This document shows positions 34,108 through 42,213 of a DNA stretch of 64,000 nucleotides, in pieces. The DNA is from Rubrivivax sp. GTDB taxonomy: Bacteria > Pseudomonadota > Gammaproteobacteria > Burkholderiales > Burkholderiaceae_C. The position numbers and the translations under genes were made by a program. Position 1 is the stretch's first letter, and every line of letters starts with the position of its first letter. The notes below the pieces were generated by a model. It saw only the letters and a program-made list of their open reading frames with translations, was not told where the DNA came from and made no database searches. The stretch covers positions 35,866-99,865 of the forward strand of contig JAUXVE010000015.1 of assembly GCA_030680415.1 (NCBI GenBank). Direction: 5' to 3'.

Positions 34108-36666
34108 ATGAGGCTGACGAGACGAACCTTCATCATGGCCTCCGGCGCTGCAGCCGGCTGGCTGGCCACCGGCTGCGCCACGGGCCCGGCGTCGGCGCCT
34201 GTCACCAGCGCCTTCGTGCCGCGCAAGGCCAAGCCGTCGGCACCGGCCCAGGGCGACTGGGTGGGCAGCACCTGCCAGGGCTGCACCCAGTGGTGCGCGA
34301 TCCAGATCTTCGTGCAGGACGGCCGCGCCGTGCGTGTGCGCGGCAATCCGCTGAGCAAGACCAACCATGGCTACGTGTGCCCGCGCGGCCACATGATCCC
34401 GCAGCAGATGTACGACCCGGATCGCGTCAAGACGCCGATGAAGCGCACCAACCCGGCCAAGGGCCGCGGTATCGACCCGAAGTTCGTGCCGATCAGCTGG
34501 GACGAAGCGCTGGACACCGTGGCCGAAAAGATGATGGAACTGCGTCGCGCCGGTGAACCGGGCAAGCTGTTGTATATGCGCGGGCGCTACTCGCCCACGT
34601 CGACCGACCTGATGTATGGCGCGCTGCCGAAGATCTGGGGCACGGCCAACTACTTCTCGCACAGCGCCATCTGCTGCGAAGCCGAAAAAATGGGCCCCGG
34701 CCTGACCCAGGGCTTCTTCGGCTACCGCGACTACGACCTGGCCAACACGAACTGTCTGGTGTGCTGGGGTACCGACCCGCTGGCTTCCAACCGCATGGTA
34801 CCCAACATGATCCACCGCTTTCATGAAATCGCGGCGCGCGGCACGGTCATCGCGATCGATCCGCGACTCTCGAACGTGGCAGCCAAGGCGCACGAATGGC
34901 TGCCAGTCAAGCCCGGTACCGATGGCGCGCTGGCGGGTGCCATTGCCCACGTACTGCTGACCGAAGGCCTGTGGAACCGCGAGTTCGTGGGCGACTTCAA
35001 GGGCGGCAAGAACCTGTTCGTGGCAGGACAGGCCGTGGACGAAGCCGCCTTCATCGAGAAGGAGACCCATGGTCTGGTGAAGTGGTGGAATCTGGAGCTC
35101 AAGAGTCAGACCCCTGCATGGGGCGAGAGGGAATCGTTGATCCCGGCAGCGCAGATCGTGCGCGTGGCTCGTGCCATGGGCAAGGCCGCCCCCAAGACGG
35201 CGGTTTACCTGAGCGGTGGCGTGGCGATGCTTCCCCGCGGCACTTACACCTGCATGGCCGTGTACGCGCTCAACGGGCTGCTGGGTTCGATCGATGTCGA
35301 AGGCGGCGTGTGGCAAAGCAGCAGCGCGCCGACCGGCAAGTTCCCGAGCACCGACAAGTACGTGGACGACGTGGCCAAGCTCGGCAGCAAGGGCAAGAAG
35401 CTCGACGGCCGTGGCGCCAAGGACATGCCGGCGATGATGAACGCCAAGCCCGGCAGCGGCGTGGTCACCAACAACGTGGCCAACGGCATGCTCAAGGACC
35501 CCGGCGCGGTCAAGGTCTTCATCTCCTCGTGGACCAACCTCAACTTCTCCTGCACCGGTGCCGACCGCTGGGACAGGGTGATGGCCAAGGTGCCGTTTTT
35601 CGTGCACATGGTCACCAACCCGTCGGAGATGACGCAGTTCGCCGACATCGTGCTGCCCTCGACTTTCAATTCAGCCGAGGGCTGGTCGATCGTCACCAAC
35701 ATGGGCAACGGGTATGGCTATGCCTCGATCCAGCAGGGTGCCGTCAAGCGCCTGTGGGACGTCAAGCAGGAAGAGACCGAGGTGATGTGGCTGCTGGCCG
35801 AGAAGCTCAAGGCCAAGGGATTCCCCAATCTCTTCGACTACTACGCGAAGGAGTTCAAGGACCCCGAGACCGGCAAGGCGCCGACCACGGCGCTGGAGTT
35901 CAGCGAGATCGCCGCCAAGATCTCCAGCGCACCTATCTGGATGGCCAAGGAACCGCCCAAGGGCGACGCCCCCATCACGAGCTGGGCCGACTTCAAGGCC
36001 AAGGGCATGTTCAGCGGGCCGAAGTACACGCTGAAGAAGGGCTGGGGCGGCAAGTTCAACACGCCGACCAAGAAGTTCGAGTTCTACAGCGAGGCCCTGA
36101 AGAAGGGCTTGCTGGAGCACGCCAAGACCTACGACACGACCACCGACGACATCCTGGCCGTCTGCGGCTACGTGGCGCGCGGCGAAGTGGCCTTCGTGCC
36201 GCACTACGAGCCGCCCAAGCGCCACGGCAGCGCGGCCGACTACCCCTTCGACTTCATCGACTACAAGTCGCTCCTGAACCGTGAAGGCCGATCGGCCAAC
36301 CTGCCGTGGTACCAGGAGTTCAAGAAGGTCGATCCGGGCGATGTGTCTTACAGCGACGTGATCAAGATGAACCCCGCCGACGGCGCCCGGCTGGGCCTGA
36401 AGAGCGGCGACATCGTGACGGTCACATCTATGGCCGGCAGCATCACCGTGCCGCTGAAGCTGTGGGAAGGCGTGCGCTCGGGCACGGTGGCCAAGTGCTT
36501 CGGCCAGGGCCACTGGGCCTACGGCCGCGTGGCCACGGCCAAGTTCGGTCAGGCGGCCACCATCGGCGGCAACAACAACGAGATCCTGGTCGATGACTAC
36601 GACAGGCTCAGCGGCTCGACAGCGCGCAACGGCGGCTACACCGGCGTGAAGATCGTCAAGGTCTGA
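34108..36666 (+). CDS. arrA: respiratory arsenate reductase catalytic subunit
   Basis: Bis-MGD molybdoenzyme reducing As(V) to As(III) in the periplasm during anaerobic respiration. The length of 852 aa is close to known ArrA (about 854). A Tat signal (RRTFIM, residues 5-10) is followed by ATGC, which could even be a lipobox (Cys23). The [4Fe-4S] ligands are C56, C59, C63 and C91. MRGRYS (157-162) is the ArrA-type active-site motif, distinguishing it from ArxA (GRGWG). The Mo ligand is expected at C189 in SHSAICCEA. The C-terminus has GQGHWAYGR and GGNNNEILVDDYDRLSG, as in ArrA. GGAG lies before the ATG; arrB follows 29 bp after the stop. Identification as ArrA rather than a sulfur-oxyanion reductase rests on these motifs. 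Confidence 0.93.
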   Translation: MRLTRRTFIMASGAAAGWLATGCATGPASAPVTSAFVPRKAKPSAPAQGDWVGSTCQGCTQWCAIQIFVQDGRAVRVRGNPLSKTNHGYVCPRGHMIPQQMYDPDRVKTPMKRTNPAKGRGIDPKFVPISWDEALDTVAEKMMELRRAGEPGKLLYMRGRYSPTSTDLMYGALPKIWGTANYFSHSAICCEAEKMGPGLTQGFFGYRDYDLANTNCLVCWGTDPLASNRMVPNMIHRFHEIAARGTVIAIDPRLSNVAAKAHEWLPVKPGTDGALAGAIAHVLLTEGLWNREFVGDFKGGKNLFVAGQAVDEAAFIEKETHGLVKWWNLELKSQTPAWGERESLIPAAQIVRVARAMGKAAPKTAVYLSGGVAMLPRGTYTCMAVYALNGLLGSIDVEGGVWQSSSAPTGKFPSTDKYVDDVAKLGSKGKKLDGRGAKDMPAMMNAKPGSGVVTNNVANGMLKDPGAVKVFISSWTNLNFSCTGADRWDRVMAKVPFFVHMVTNPSEMTQFADIVLPSTFNSAEGWSIVTNMGNGYGYASIQQGAVKRLWDVKQEETEVMWLLAEKLKAKGFPNLFDYYAKEFKDPETGKAPTTALEFSEIAAKISSAPIWMAKEPPKGDAPITSWADFKAKGMFSGPKYTLKKGWGGKFNTPTKKFEFYSEALKKGLLEHAKTYDTTTDDILAVCGYVARGEVAFVPHYEPPKRHGSAADYPFDFIDYKSLLNREGRSANLPWYQEFKKVDPGDVSYSDVIKMNPADGARLGLKSGDIVTVTSMAGSITVPLKLWEGVRSGTVAKCFGQGHWAYGRVATAKFGQAATIGGNNNEILVDDYDRLSGSTARNGGYTGVKIVKV

Positions 36667-36695
36667 GCCCGCCCACCGAACGCAAGGAAATTATC

Positions 36696-37469
36696 ATGAC
36701 AAGACTTGGAATGGTCATCGACCTGAACCGGTGCGTGGGTTGCGGCGCCTGTGCCTTTGCCTGCAAAGCTGAGAACAACACCCGCACGCGCAATGGCGGC
36801 CAGAGCCACAACTGGGCCGACTTCATCATGCGCACCGAGGGCGTCTTCCCCAACGTGACGCACTTCGTGATGCCGGTGCTGTGCAACCACTGCGACGACG
36901 CGCCCTGCATCAAGGCCTGCCCGGTGAAGCCGAACAAGGCGATGTTCAAGACGCCCGAAGGCATCACGCTGCACGACCCCGAGCTGTGCATCGGCTGCCG
37001 ACAATGCCAGGAGGCCTGCCCCTACAGCCACGAGGAACTGGCCGCCAGCAGCCTGAACGGCGAGACCTACAGCGTCATCAGCTACAACGAGGCCGACAAG
37101 AGCACGCAGCCCTACTGGGAAGACAAGACCGCGGTCATTCCGGGCTGCACGTCGTCGGGTGCGGAAGTGGCGGCCAAGGCCGGTGCCACGATCCCGGCGA
37201 TGACGAAGTGGACCGGCGGCGACCTGCAACCCATCCGCGCGGCCGACGTGGTCGAGAAGTGCACGTTCTGTTACCACCGCACGATCAACGGCCTGCAACC
37301 GGCGTGCGTGGAGGCCTGCCCTGCGCAGGCGCGCATCTTCGGCGACCAGGACGACCCGAAGAGCCAGATCGCGCAGCTCCTGAAGAAGGAGAAGTCGTTC
37401 CGCCTGCTGGAGGACAAGGGCACCCAGCCCAACGTGCACTACATTGGCAAATTCAGCCCGCGCGCCTGA
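36696..37469 (+). CDS. arrB: respiratory arsenate reductase Fe-S subunit
   Basis: The 257-aa four-cluster ferredoxin passes electrons to ArrA. Cysteine groups in order are CVGCGACAFAC, CNHCDDAPCIKAC, CIGCRQCQEAC and CTFCYHR with CVEAC, the full set for four [4Fe-4S] centres. It has no signal peptide and should be exported with ArrA by the Tat hitch-hiker route. GGAA precedes the ATG. It contains an insert of about 30 residues between clusters compared with the Shewanella protein as I remember it. Confidence 0.92.
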   Translation: MTRLGMVIDLNRCVGCGACAFACKAENNTRTRNGGQSHNWADFIMRTEGVFPNVTHFVMPVLCNHCDDAPCIKACPVKPNKAMFKTPEGITLHDPELCIGCRQCQEACPYSHEELAASSLNGETYSVISYNEADKSTQPYWEDKTAVIPGCTSSGAEVAAKAGATIPAMTKWTGGDLQPIRAADVVEKCTFCYHRTINGLQPACVEACPAQARIFGDQDDPKSQIAQLLKKEKSFRLLEDKGTQPNVHYIGKFSPRA

Positions 37470-37532
37470 GCACACCCGGCGCGAGGCACCTGGGGCCGGG
37501 TTCAGCCGGCCCCATTTCATTCGGGAGAGACG

Positions 37533-38180
37533 ATGCCGGAAACCGACGAAGACCTGGCCGACGCCCGCGCGGACCTGTGCCGCTTCCTGGCCGCCTGCTA
37601 CTACGAGCCGGCGCCGGAATTCGCCGAGGAACGACTCTTCGAGTCGATGCAGGCGGCCGCTGCGCGCGTCCACCCCGAGCTGGCCGAGCACGCGCGGCGG
37701 CTGGGCGAGGCCTTCGCCGCCCAGGACCTGCAGACGCTGCTGGTGGACTACACGCGCCTCTTCCTGGGCCCCACGCAGACGCTCGCCCAGCCCTACGGTT
37801 CGGTCTGGCAGAACGGCGAGACGACGCTGATGCAGGAGACGACGCTGGCCGTGGTCGAGTTGTACGAACAGGGCGGCTTCGAGATCGACGCAGCCTTCCA
37901 CGAACTGCCCGACCACGTGGCGGTGGAACTGGAGTTCCTGTACCTGCTGCTGTTCAAGCGCAACCAGGCGCGGCGCGCGAACGATGACGGCGCAGGCGCC
38001 GCGCTGGCGGCACTGCAGCAGCGCTTTCTGGTCCAGCACCTGGGCGCCTGGATCGGCCCCTTCACCCGGGCGGTGCAGGCGAGCGCACAGACCTCGTTCT
38101 ACCGCGAGCTGGGCGCCTTCACCGAGCGCTTCGTGCGCCAGGCCGCCGAGCCGCAGGAACCGTCGGCGATCCGTCATTGA
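37533..38180 (+). CDS. arrD: TorD/ArrD-type molybdoenzyme chaperone
   Basis: The 215-aa all-helical TorD-family protein has LCRFLAACYYEPAPEF, DYTRLFLGP, PYGSVWQ and the family helix ELPDHVAVELEFLYLL. Such chaperones bind the Tat signal and guard cofactor insertion before export. Third gene of the arr operon with GGGAG upstream, so its client should be ArrA. The arx operon has its own TorD-like gene at 39536-40237. Confidence 0.85.
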   Translation: MPETDEDLADARADLCRFLAACYYEPAPEFAEERLFESMQAAAARVHPELAEHARRLGEAFAAQDLQTLLVDYTRLFLGPTQTLAQPYGSVWQNGETTLMQETTLAVVELYEQGGFEIDAAFHELPDHVAVELEFLYLLLFKRNQARRANDDGAGAALAALQQRFLVQHLGAWIGPFTRAVQASAQTSFYRELGAFTERFVRQAAEPQEPSAIRH

Positions 38181-38202
38181 CGGCCGCCATCCGGGAACGC
38201 CG

Positions 38203-38619
38203 ATGGTTGAACCGGCCACCGCCGACCCGACCCCATCGCCGCCGCCCGTCGTGCAGGTGGCCTGCCTGTGTGCCGCCTGGTGCGACCTCTGCACCGACTA
38301 CCGCAGCGTGCTGCGCAGCGTTGCCGCCGATTGGCACGCCCGGTCGCCCCAGCATCCGCTGCGCTGGCACTGGATCGACATCGAGGACGAGGCCGACCTG
38401 GTCGGCGAGGTCGATGTGGAGACCTTTCCGACGCTCGTCATTGCCGACGGCGCCGGCGTGCGCTTTGCCGGGCCGCTGACGCCGCAGCCCGAAACGCTGC
38501 TGCGGCTGCTGCGGGCCACCGTGCTCGACGCACGCGACGACACCCGCTGGCCGGCAGCCGGCAGCGAGGTTCAAGCATTCGCGGCGCGCCTTCGGTCGCG
38601 ACCCGAAGGTGCAACCTGA
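38203..38619 (+). CDS. thioredoxin-like protein of the arr operon
   Basis: The 138-aa thioredoxin-fold protein has the redox motif AAWCDLCTDY (CxxC), DIEDEADLVGEVDVETFPTL with the cis-Pro, and a C-terminal helix. No signal peptide is evident, so it is probably cytoplasmic. It sits 22 bp after arrD as the last arr gene. A role in keeping the chaperone or apo-enzyme reduced, or in arsenate stress, is inference. It ends 41 bp before the convergent arx operon end. Confidence 0.75.
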   Translation: MVEPATADPTPSPPPVVQVACLCAAWCDLCTDYRSVLRSVAADWHARSPQHPLRWHWIDIEDEADLVGEVDVETFPTLVIADGAGVRFAGPLTPQPETLLRLLRATVLDARDDTRWPAAGSEVQAFAARLRSRPEGAT

Positions 38620-38660
38620 GAGGCTTGCATCCCGGCCCCTCGCGGCCCCTCACCAGCCCC

Positions 38661-38924
38661 TCAGCTCCCGTCGCAAAGACCCAGTGGAGGCGCCTTGCCG
38701 GGGAACGGAATGGCGTCGGGGCTTGCAGCGGGCACGGAACGCTGCGGGTTCGATCTCTTTGCGAGGGTTTTCGACGTCGGGGCAGACGCCGCGGGAGGGC
38801 GGGACTTCGCCGACCTGGGCTCCTGCGTCTGCTTTGCGGCATCGGGCGCGGCGGGAGCAGCAGTTGACGCGATCGGCATCGTTCCGACCGCCATGGCCAC
38901 GATCAACGGCAGGTGTCTCAGCAT
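38661..38924 (-). CDS. small secreted Pro/Ala-rich protein at the end of the arx operon
   Basis: The 87-aa protein has a signal peptide (LPLIVAMAVGTMPIASTAA). A low-complexity Pro/Ser/Lys/Ala stretch follows, and it ends PPLGLCDGS with a single Cys. I recognise no family. It starts 8 bp after the monohaem cytochrome stop and is probably the last gene of the arx transcript. Confidence 0.6.
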   Translation of the reverse strand: MLRHLPLIVAMAVGTMPIASTAAPAAPDAAKQTQEPRSAKSRPPAASAPTSKTLAKRSNPQRSVPAASPDAIPFPGKAPPLGLCDGS

Positions 38925-38932
38925 GGTTCTCC

Positions 38933-39484
38933 TCAGCGCCGGCGGTGTCTGCGCCAGATCCACGGCAAGCCGAAGACGGCCAGACACGATAACAGGGCCA
39001 GGGCGATCTCGGCCCGATCGCGCCATGCGCCTGCAGGGCGGGTTTGGTGCAGATGCCCGGCCACGAGCGCTGCCTCGCCGGACTCGAGGGCGGCGCCGTG
39101 CCACCAGCGCATGCGCTCGACCGAAAGACGCCAGCCCAGGCGCCCCCGCCGTAAGCCTTCGGTGACGGCCAGCGTGTGGCAGCCCGTGCAGCGCAAGCGC
39201 AGCAGGCGCTCCCCCGGCGGTTGCAGCGCCCATGCTGCTGCTTCGGATTCCTGGCGTGCCCGCTCGGCCGCAGCGCGGCGGTCGGCCTCTTGCGCTTCAC
39301 GCAGGCGCTCGGCCTGCAGCTCTGCCGCGATGCGATCGCGTTCCGCCGGCGCGCTGATCGCCGCGCCCGGGCTGCGGTATTCGTCGTCCGACATCTCGGC
39401 CCGGGCCGGCCAGGCCGGCACCAGCAGCCAGGCGACCGCGAGTGGGGCGGTCACGGCCGCACGGTGCCGGCGCGCCGGTGGCAT
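38933..39484 (-). CDS. monohaem c-type cytochrome with C-terminal membrane anchor
   Basis: The 183-aa protein has an N-terminal signal (AVTAPLAVAWLLVPAWPARA), then a helical Glu/Ala/Arg-rich spacer (about 50-90). One haem motif CTGCH in LRLRCTGCHTLAV follows, then a membrane helix (ALALLSCLAVFGLPWIW) and a basic end facing the cytoplasm. The MRWW sequence after the haem contains a possible Met ligand. It lies 51 bp downstream of arxD on the same strand. It may accept electrons from the Arx enzyme, but this gene is not part of the textbook arx set. Confidence 0.75.
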   Translation of the reverse strand: MPPARRHRAAVTAPLAVAWLLVPAWPARAEMSDDEYRSPGAAISAPAERDRIAAELQAERLREAQEADRRAAAERARQESEAAAWALQPPGERLLRLRCTGCHTLAVTEGLRRGRLGWRLSVERMRWWHGAALESGEAALVAGHLHQTRPAGAWRDRAEIALALLSCLAVFGLPWIWRRHRRR

Positions 39485-39535
39485 GTCGGTCCGGCACTCG
39501 GCCCGCTTCGGCCTGCGTTCAACGGCAAGACCGCC

Positions 39536-40237
39536 TCACGAGCGCTGGGGCGTAACCCGGTGCAAGATCACTTCGGGATCATCCACAAGCTGCCGCAGCA
39601 GCCGCGTCAGGGCCGCGTAGACGCGCGCCGCAGGGACCCTGGAGGCCGCAGCGTGGCAGGCCTGCTCCAGCGGCCCGGCCCAGGCGTGGATGAATTCGCT
39701 GCAGTATTCGTCGGCCATCGCGCGGCCATCGATGTCGCCACGCGCACCACGCTCCAGCAGTCGCGCGATGAACTCCAGCTGCATCGCGACATGGTCGGGC
39801 AGGTCGCGAAACGACTCGCTGGGGACGATGCCCGCGGTCTCGTAGCACGAGCGCATCATCTGCGCGGCCGCGCCGCCCAGCGCGCCTTCGAGGTACAGGC
39901 CGGTGTTCAGCGGCACCGCCACTGGCGGCACCAGGAACAGGCGCGCGTACTCGACCAGCCAGGGGTCGGCGCTGGCGTCCGTCAATCGCGTCGACGATGC
40001 GTAACGGGCGCATTCGGCCTCCAGCGCGCCCTGCACTTCCGCCGTCTCCAGTTGCAGGGACGCACCCAGTTCGGCCAGGTCGTCGGCCAGCGGCTGCGCC
40101 CAGTCACAGACCGACCAGGCCTCGGGTGGCGGCATGAAGGCCCGGGCCAGGCAGAACAGCAGGTCGGCCCGATCCAGCAACTCGGCGCCTTGGCCTGCGG
40201 CAGGACCGTCGTGCATGGCGATGGCGGCTGAACTCAT
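39536..40237 (-). CDS. arxD: TorD-family chaperone of the arx operon
   Basis: The 233-aa helical protein has DLLFCLARAFMPPPEAW, WLVEYARLFLVPP, and the TorD helix DLPDHVAMQLEFIARLL. It should bind the ArxA Tat signal and aid molybdenum cofactor insertion. The start overlaps the arxC stop by 4 nt. Only distant resemblance to the arr chaperone is apparent by eye, suggesting separate clients. Confidence 0.87.
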   Translation of the reverse strand: MSSAAIAMHDGPAAGQGAELLDRADLLFCLARAFMPPPEAWSVCDWAQPLADDLAELGASLQLETAEVQGALEAECARYASSTRLTDASADPWLVEYARLFLVPPVAVPLNTGLYLEGALGGAAAQMMRSCYETAGIVPSESFRDLPDHVAMQLEFIARLLERGARGDIDGRAMADEYCSEFIHAWAGPLEQACHAAASRVPAARVYAALTRLLRQLVDDPEVILHRVTPQRS

Positions 40238-41394
40238 GCCGCAGGCCCGTCCAGCGAGAGCATCTTCTCGCCGCCGGCATTGACCACGTTGGCCAGGAAG
40301 ACCGCCGTCGCCAGCACCGCCCACTCGGCCAGCGACGGCGTGTACTGGAGCAGGCCATGGGCCCAGCTGCCCTTGAACAGCGCCACCATCTGGCCGCCGA
40401 CGACGAAGTCGTAGCGCGCCACGAACAAGGCCACGATGGCGATCACCGCCGCCACCAATTGCAGGCCGAGCGACTTGCGCAACCCGGGCAGCACGGTGAT
40501 CAGCAGCGGCACGCCGATGCCGATCCACAACTCGGCCTGGAACATCGGCCGGCTCCACAGGTAATGCCAGACCTGCATGCCCTCGGCATTGCTCCACAGG
40601 CCGGCCACCAGCCGCGACGCGACGAAGAACGCGTGGGCCACCAAGAGCACGCCGAACAGCGCGCCCAGCGTGCCGCTGAACAGGGACCGCGTGCGCTCGT
40701 CGAAGCGGCTCGCATTCATGCCATGCGCCAGATGCGTGAAGATGATGATGAAGGTCACCGCGCCGAGCAGGGCTTCGACCATGAAGCCCAGCGAGACCTC
40801 GCCGCCGAACCAGAACGGCCGCATGGCCATCATCCCGTAGACCGTGCCGGCGACGAAGGTGATGAACACCGCGCTGGCCAGGGCGAGCACGGCGGCCCAG
40901 CGGGGCGGCCGGGCGCCGGCGCCGGCGGCCAGCCACTGGAACAGCAGCACGGCCAGTGCCAGCGCATAGAAGACGATGCCCCAGACCTTCCAGAACAGCG
41001 GCGCCGCGGTCTGGAAGCTGAACGGGATCAGGAACAGGGCCTTGAACGGTGCGCCGAGTTCCAGGAACAGCGCCGCCACGCCGCCCACCAGCGCCGTGAT
41101 CGCCAGCCACTGCGCGCGTCGGGCGATGGGTTCGAAATCCTTCAGCCCGAACACCGTCCACGCCGAGGCCAGCATCGTCAGCCCGGTCGACGAAAGCAGG
41201 AAGAAGTCGTAGGTGACGACCGGCAGGCCCCAGAAGATGCCGCGGCTGTCGCTGTTGTAGGCCGTGTGCCCCACCGTCATCAGCTGGCTCAGGACATAAC
41301 CGCCGGCGACCACCAGGCCCACGGCCGCGGCGATCAGGACCAGGCCCATCAGCGGCGCGCTGGCCGCCGGGCGTGCTTGTGCAAACGTGCTCAT
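40234..41394 (-). CDS. arxC: NrfD/PsrC-type membrane subunit of arsenite oxidase
   Basis: The 386-aa protein has about nine to ten membrane helices of the NrfD family (SAPLMGLVLIAAAVGLVVAG at the start, then GHTAYNSDSRGIFWGLPVV). It binds quinone and exchanges electrons with the Fe-S subunit on the periplasmic face. In arx systems electrons from As(III) pass ArxA-ArxB-ArxC to the quinone pool. The window has no second NrfD gene, so it is also a candidate membrane partner for ArrAB. Confidence 0.9.
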   Translation of the reverse strand: MSTFAQARPAASAPLMGLVLIAAAVGLVVAGGYVLSQLMTVGHTAYNSDSRGIFWGLPVVTYDFFLLSSTGLTMLASAWTVFGLKDFEPIARRAQWLAITALVGGVAALFLELGAPFKALFLIPFSFQTAAPLFWKVWGIVFYALALAVLLFQWLAAGAGARPPRWAAVLALASAVFITFVAGTVYGMMAMRPFWFGGEVSLGFMVEALLGAVTFIIIFTHLAHGMNASRFDERTRSLFSGTLGALFGVLLVAHAFFVASRLVAGLWSNAEGMQVWHYLWSRPMFQAELWIGIGVPLLITVLPGLRKSLGLQLVAAVIAIVALFVARYDFVVGGQMVALFKGSWAHGLLQYTPSLAEWAVLATAVFLANVVNAGGEKMLSLDGPAA

Positions 41395-41419
41395 CGAAGT
41401 GTCTCCTTGTGCTCGCCGC

Positions 41420-42178
41420 TCAGGCCTTGGGCTCGTTGGCGCGGCTGCTCGGCACCGCGGCGCCGGCGCCGCCGGACAGGTAATACACCTGCGGCTTGTT
41501 GCCGGTGTGGTCGAGCAGGCGCACGCCGCGCTTGTCGGCGATCAGCTTGTTGACCTTGCTGCCGGCGTTGTCGAGGTCGCCGAACCAGCGCGCCTTGGGC
41601 GGGCACACGCGCACGCAGGCCGGCGTGTGTTCCTTGGTCGCCGGGTTGTCCTCGTCGAGGTCGGCCACGCCCTTGGGCGCGGTGCTGGTCTTGTGGTGGC
41701 AGAAGGTGCACTTGCTGACCACGCCGTGCGGCTGGATGCCCACGCCGTGCGCCGGGTCGTCCTGCGGGCCCTTGTACGGCGGGTCCCACTGGCGCCCGTT
41801 CTTGCCCGGGAAGACGCCGCGGATGTCGGGCTGCACCGTGGCCCTGTCGTCGGTGTAGAAGCGCACGCCGTAGGGGCAGGCCACCATGCAGGCCTTGCAG
41901 CCGATGCACTTGTTCCAGTCGATCAGGACGTAGCCGCCGTCCGGGTCCTTGTAGGTGGCCCGTGTCGGGCAGACGTCGACGCAAGACGGGCGCTCGCAGT
42001 GCATGCATGGCCGCGGGAACCACTGCATGTTGACGTTCGGATAGGTGCCTTCGTGATAGAAGAGCACGTCCTGCCAGTTTTCGCCGGGCAGGCGGTTGTT
42101 CTCCATCGCACACGCGGTGGTGCAGGCCTGGCAGCCGGTGCACTTGTCCAGGTCGATGACCATTCCCCATTTCGCCAT
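41420..42178 (-). CDS. arxB: anaerobic arsenite oxidase Fe-S subunit
   Basis: The 252-aa four-cluster ferredoxin has CTGCQACTTAC, CMHCERPSCVDVC, CIGCKACMVAC and CTFCHHK with CVRVC. It matches DMSO-reductase-family B subunits. It lies between arxA and arxC with gaps of 25-35 bp, the usual arx order. It carries electrons from ArxA to the membrane subunit. Loop regions differ from the ArrB copy, so it is not a recent duplicate. Confidence 0.9.
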   Translation of the reverse strand: MAKWGMVIDLDKCTGCQACTTACAMENNRLPGENWQDVLFYHEGTYPNVNMQWFPRPCMHCERPSCVDVCPTRATYKDPDGGYVLIDWNKCIGCKACMVACPYGVRFYTDDRATVQPDIRGVFPGKNGRQWDPPYKGPQDDPAHGVGIQPHGVVSKCTFCHHKTSTAPKGVADLDEDNPATKEHTPACVRVCPPKARWFGDLDNAGSKVNKLIADKRGVRLLDHTGNKPQVYYLSGGAGAAVPSSRANEPKA

Positions 42179-42213
42179 ATCGGTCTCCTAGATTCGGTTG
42201 CGGGCCATGGCGC

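Noticed and set aside
34108..36666. Tetrathionate, thiosulfate or polysulfide reductase (TtrA/PhsA/PsrA)
   Set aside because: The RGRY active-site motif, the SHSAIC Mo site and the GNNN-DRLSG C-terminus are those of ArrA; TtrA is also much longer.
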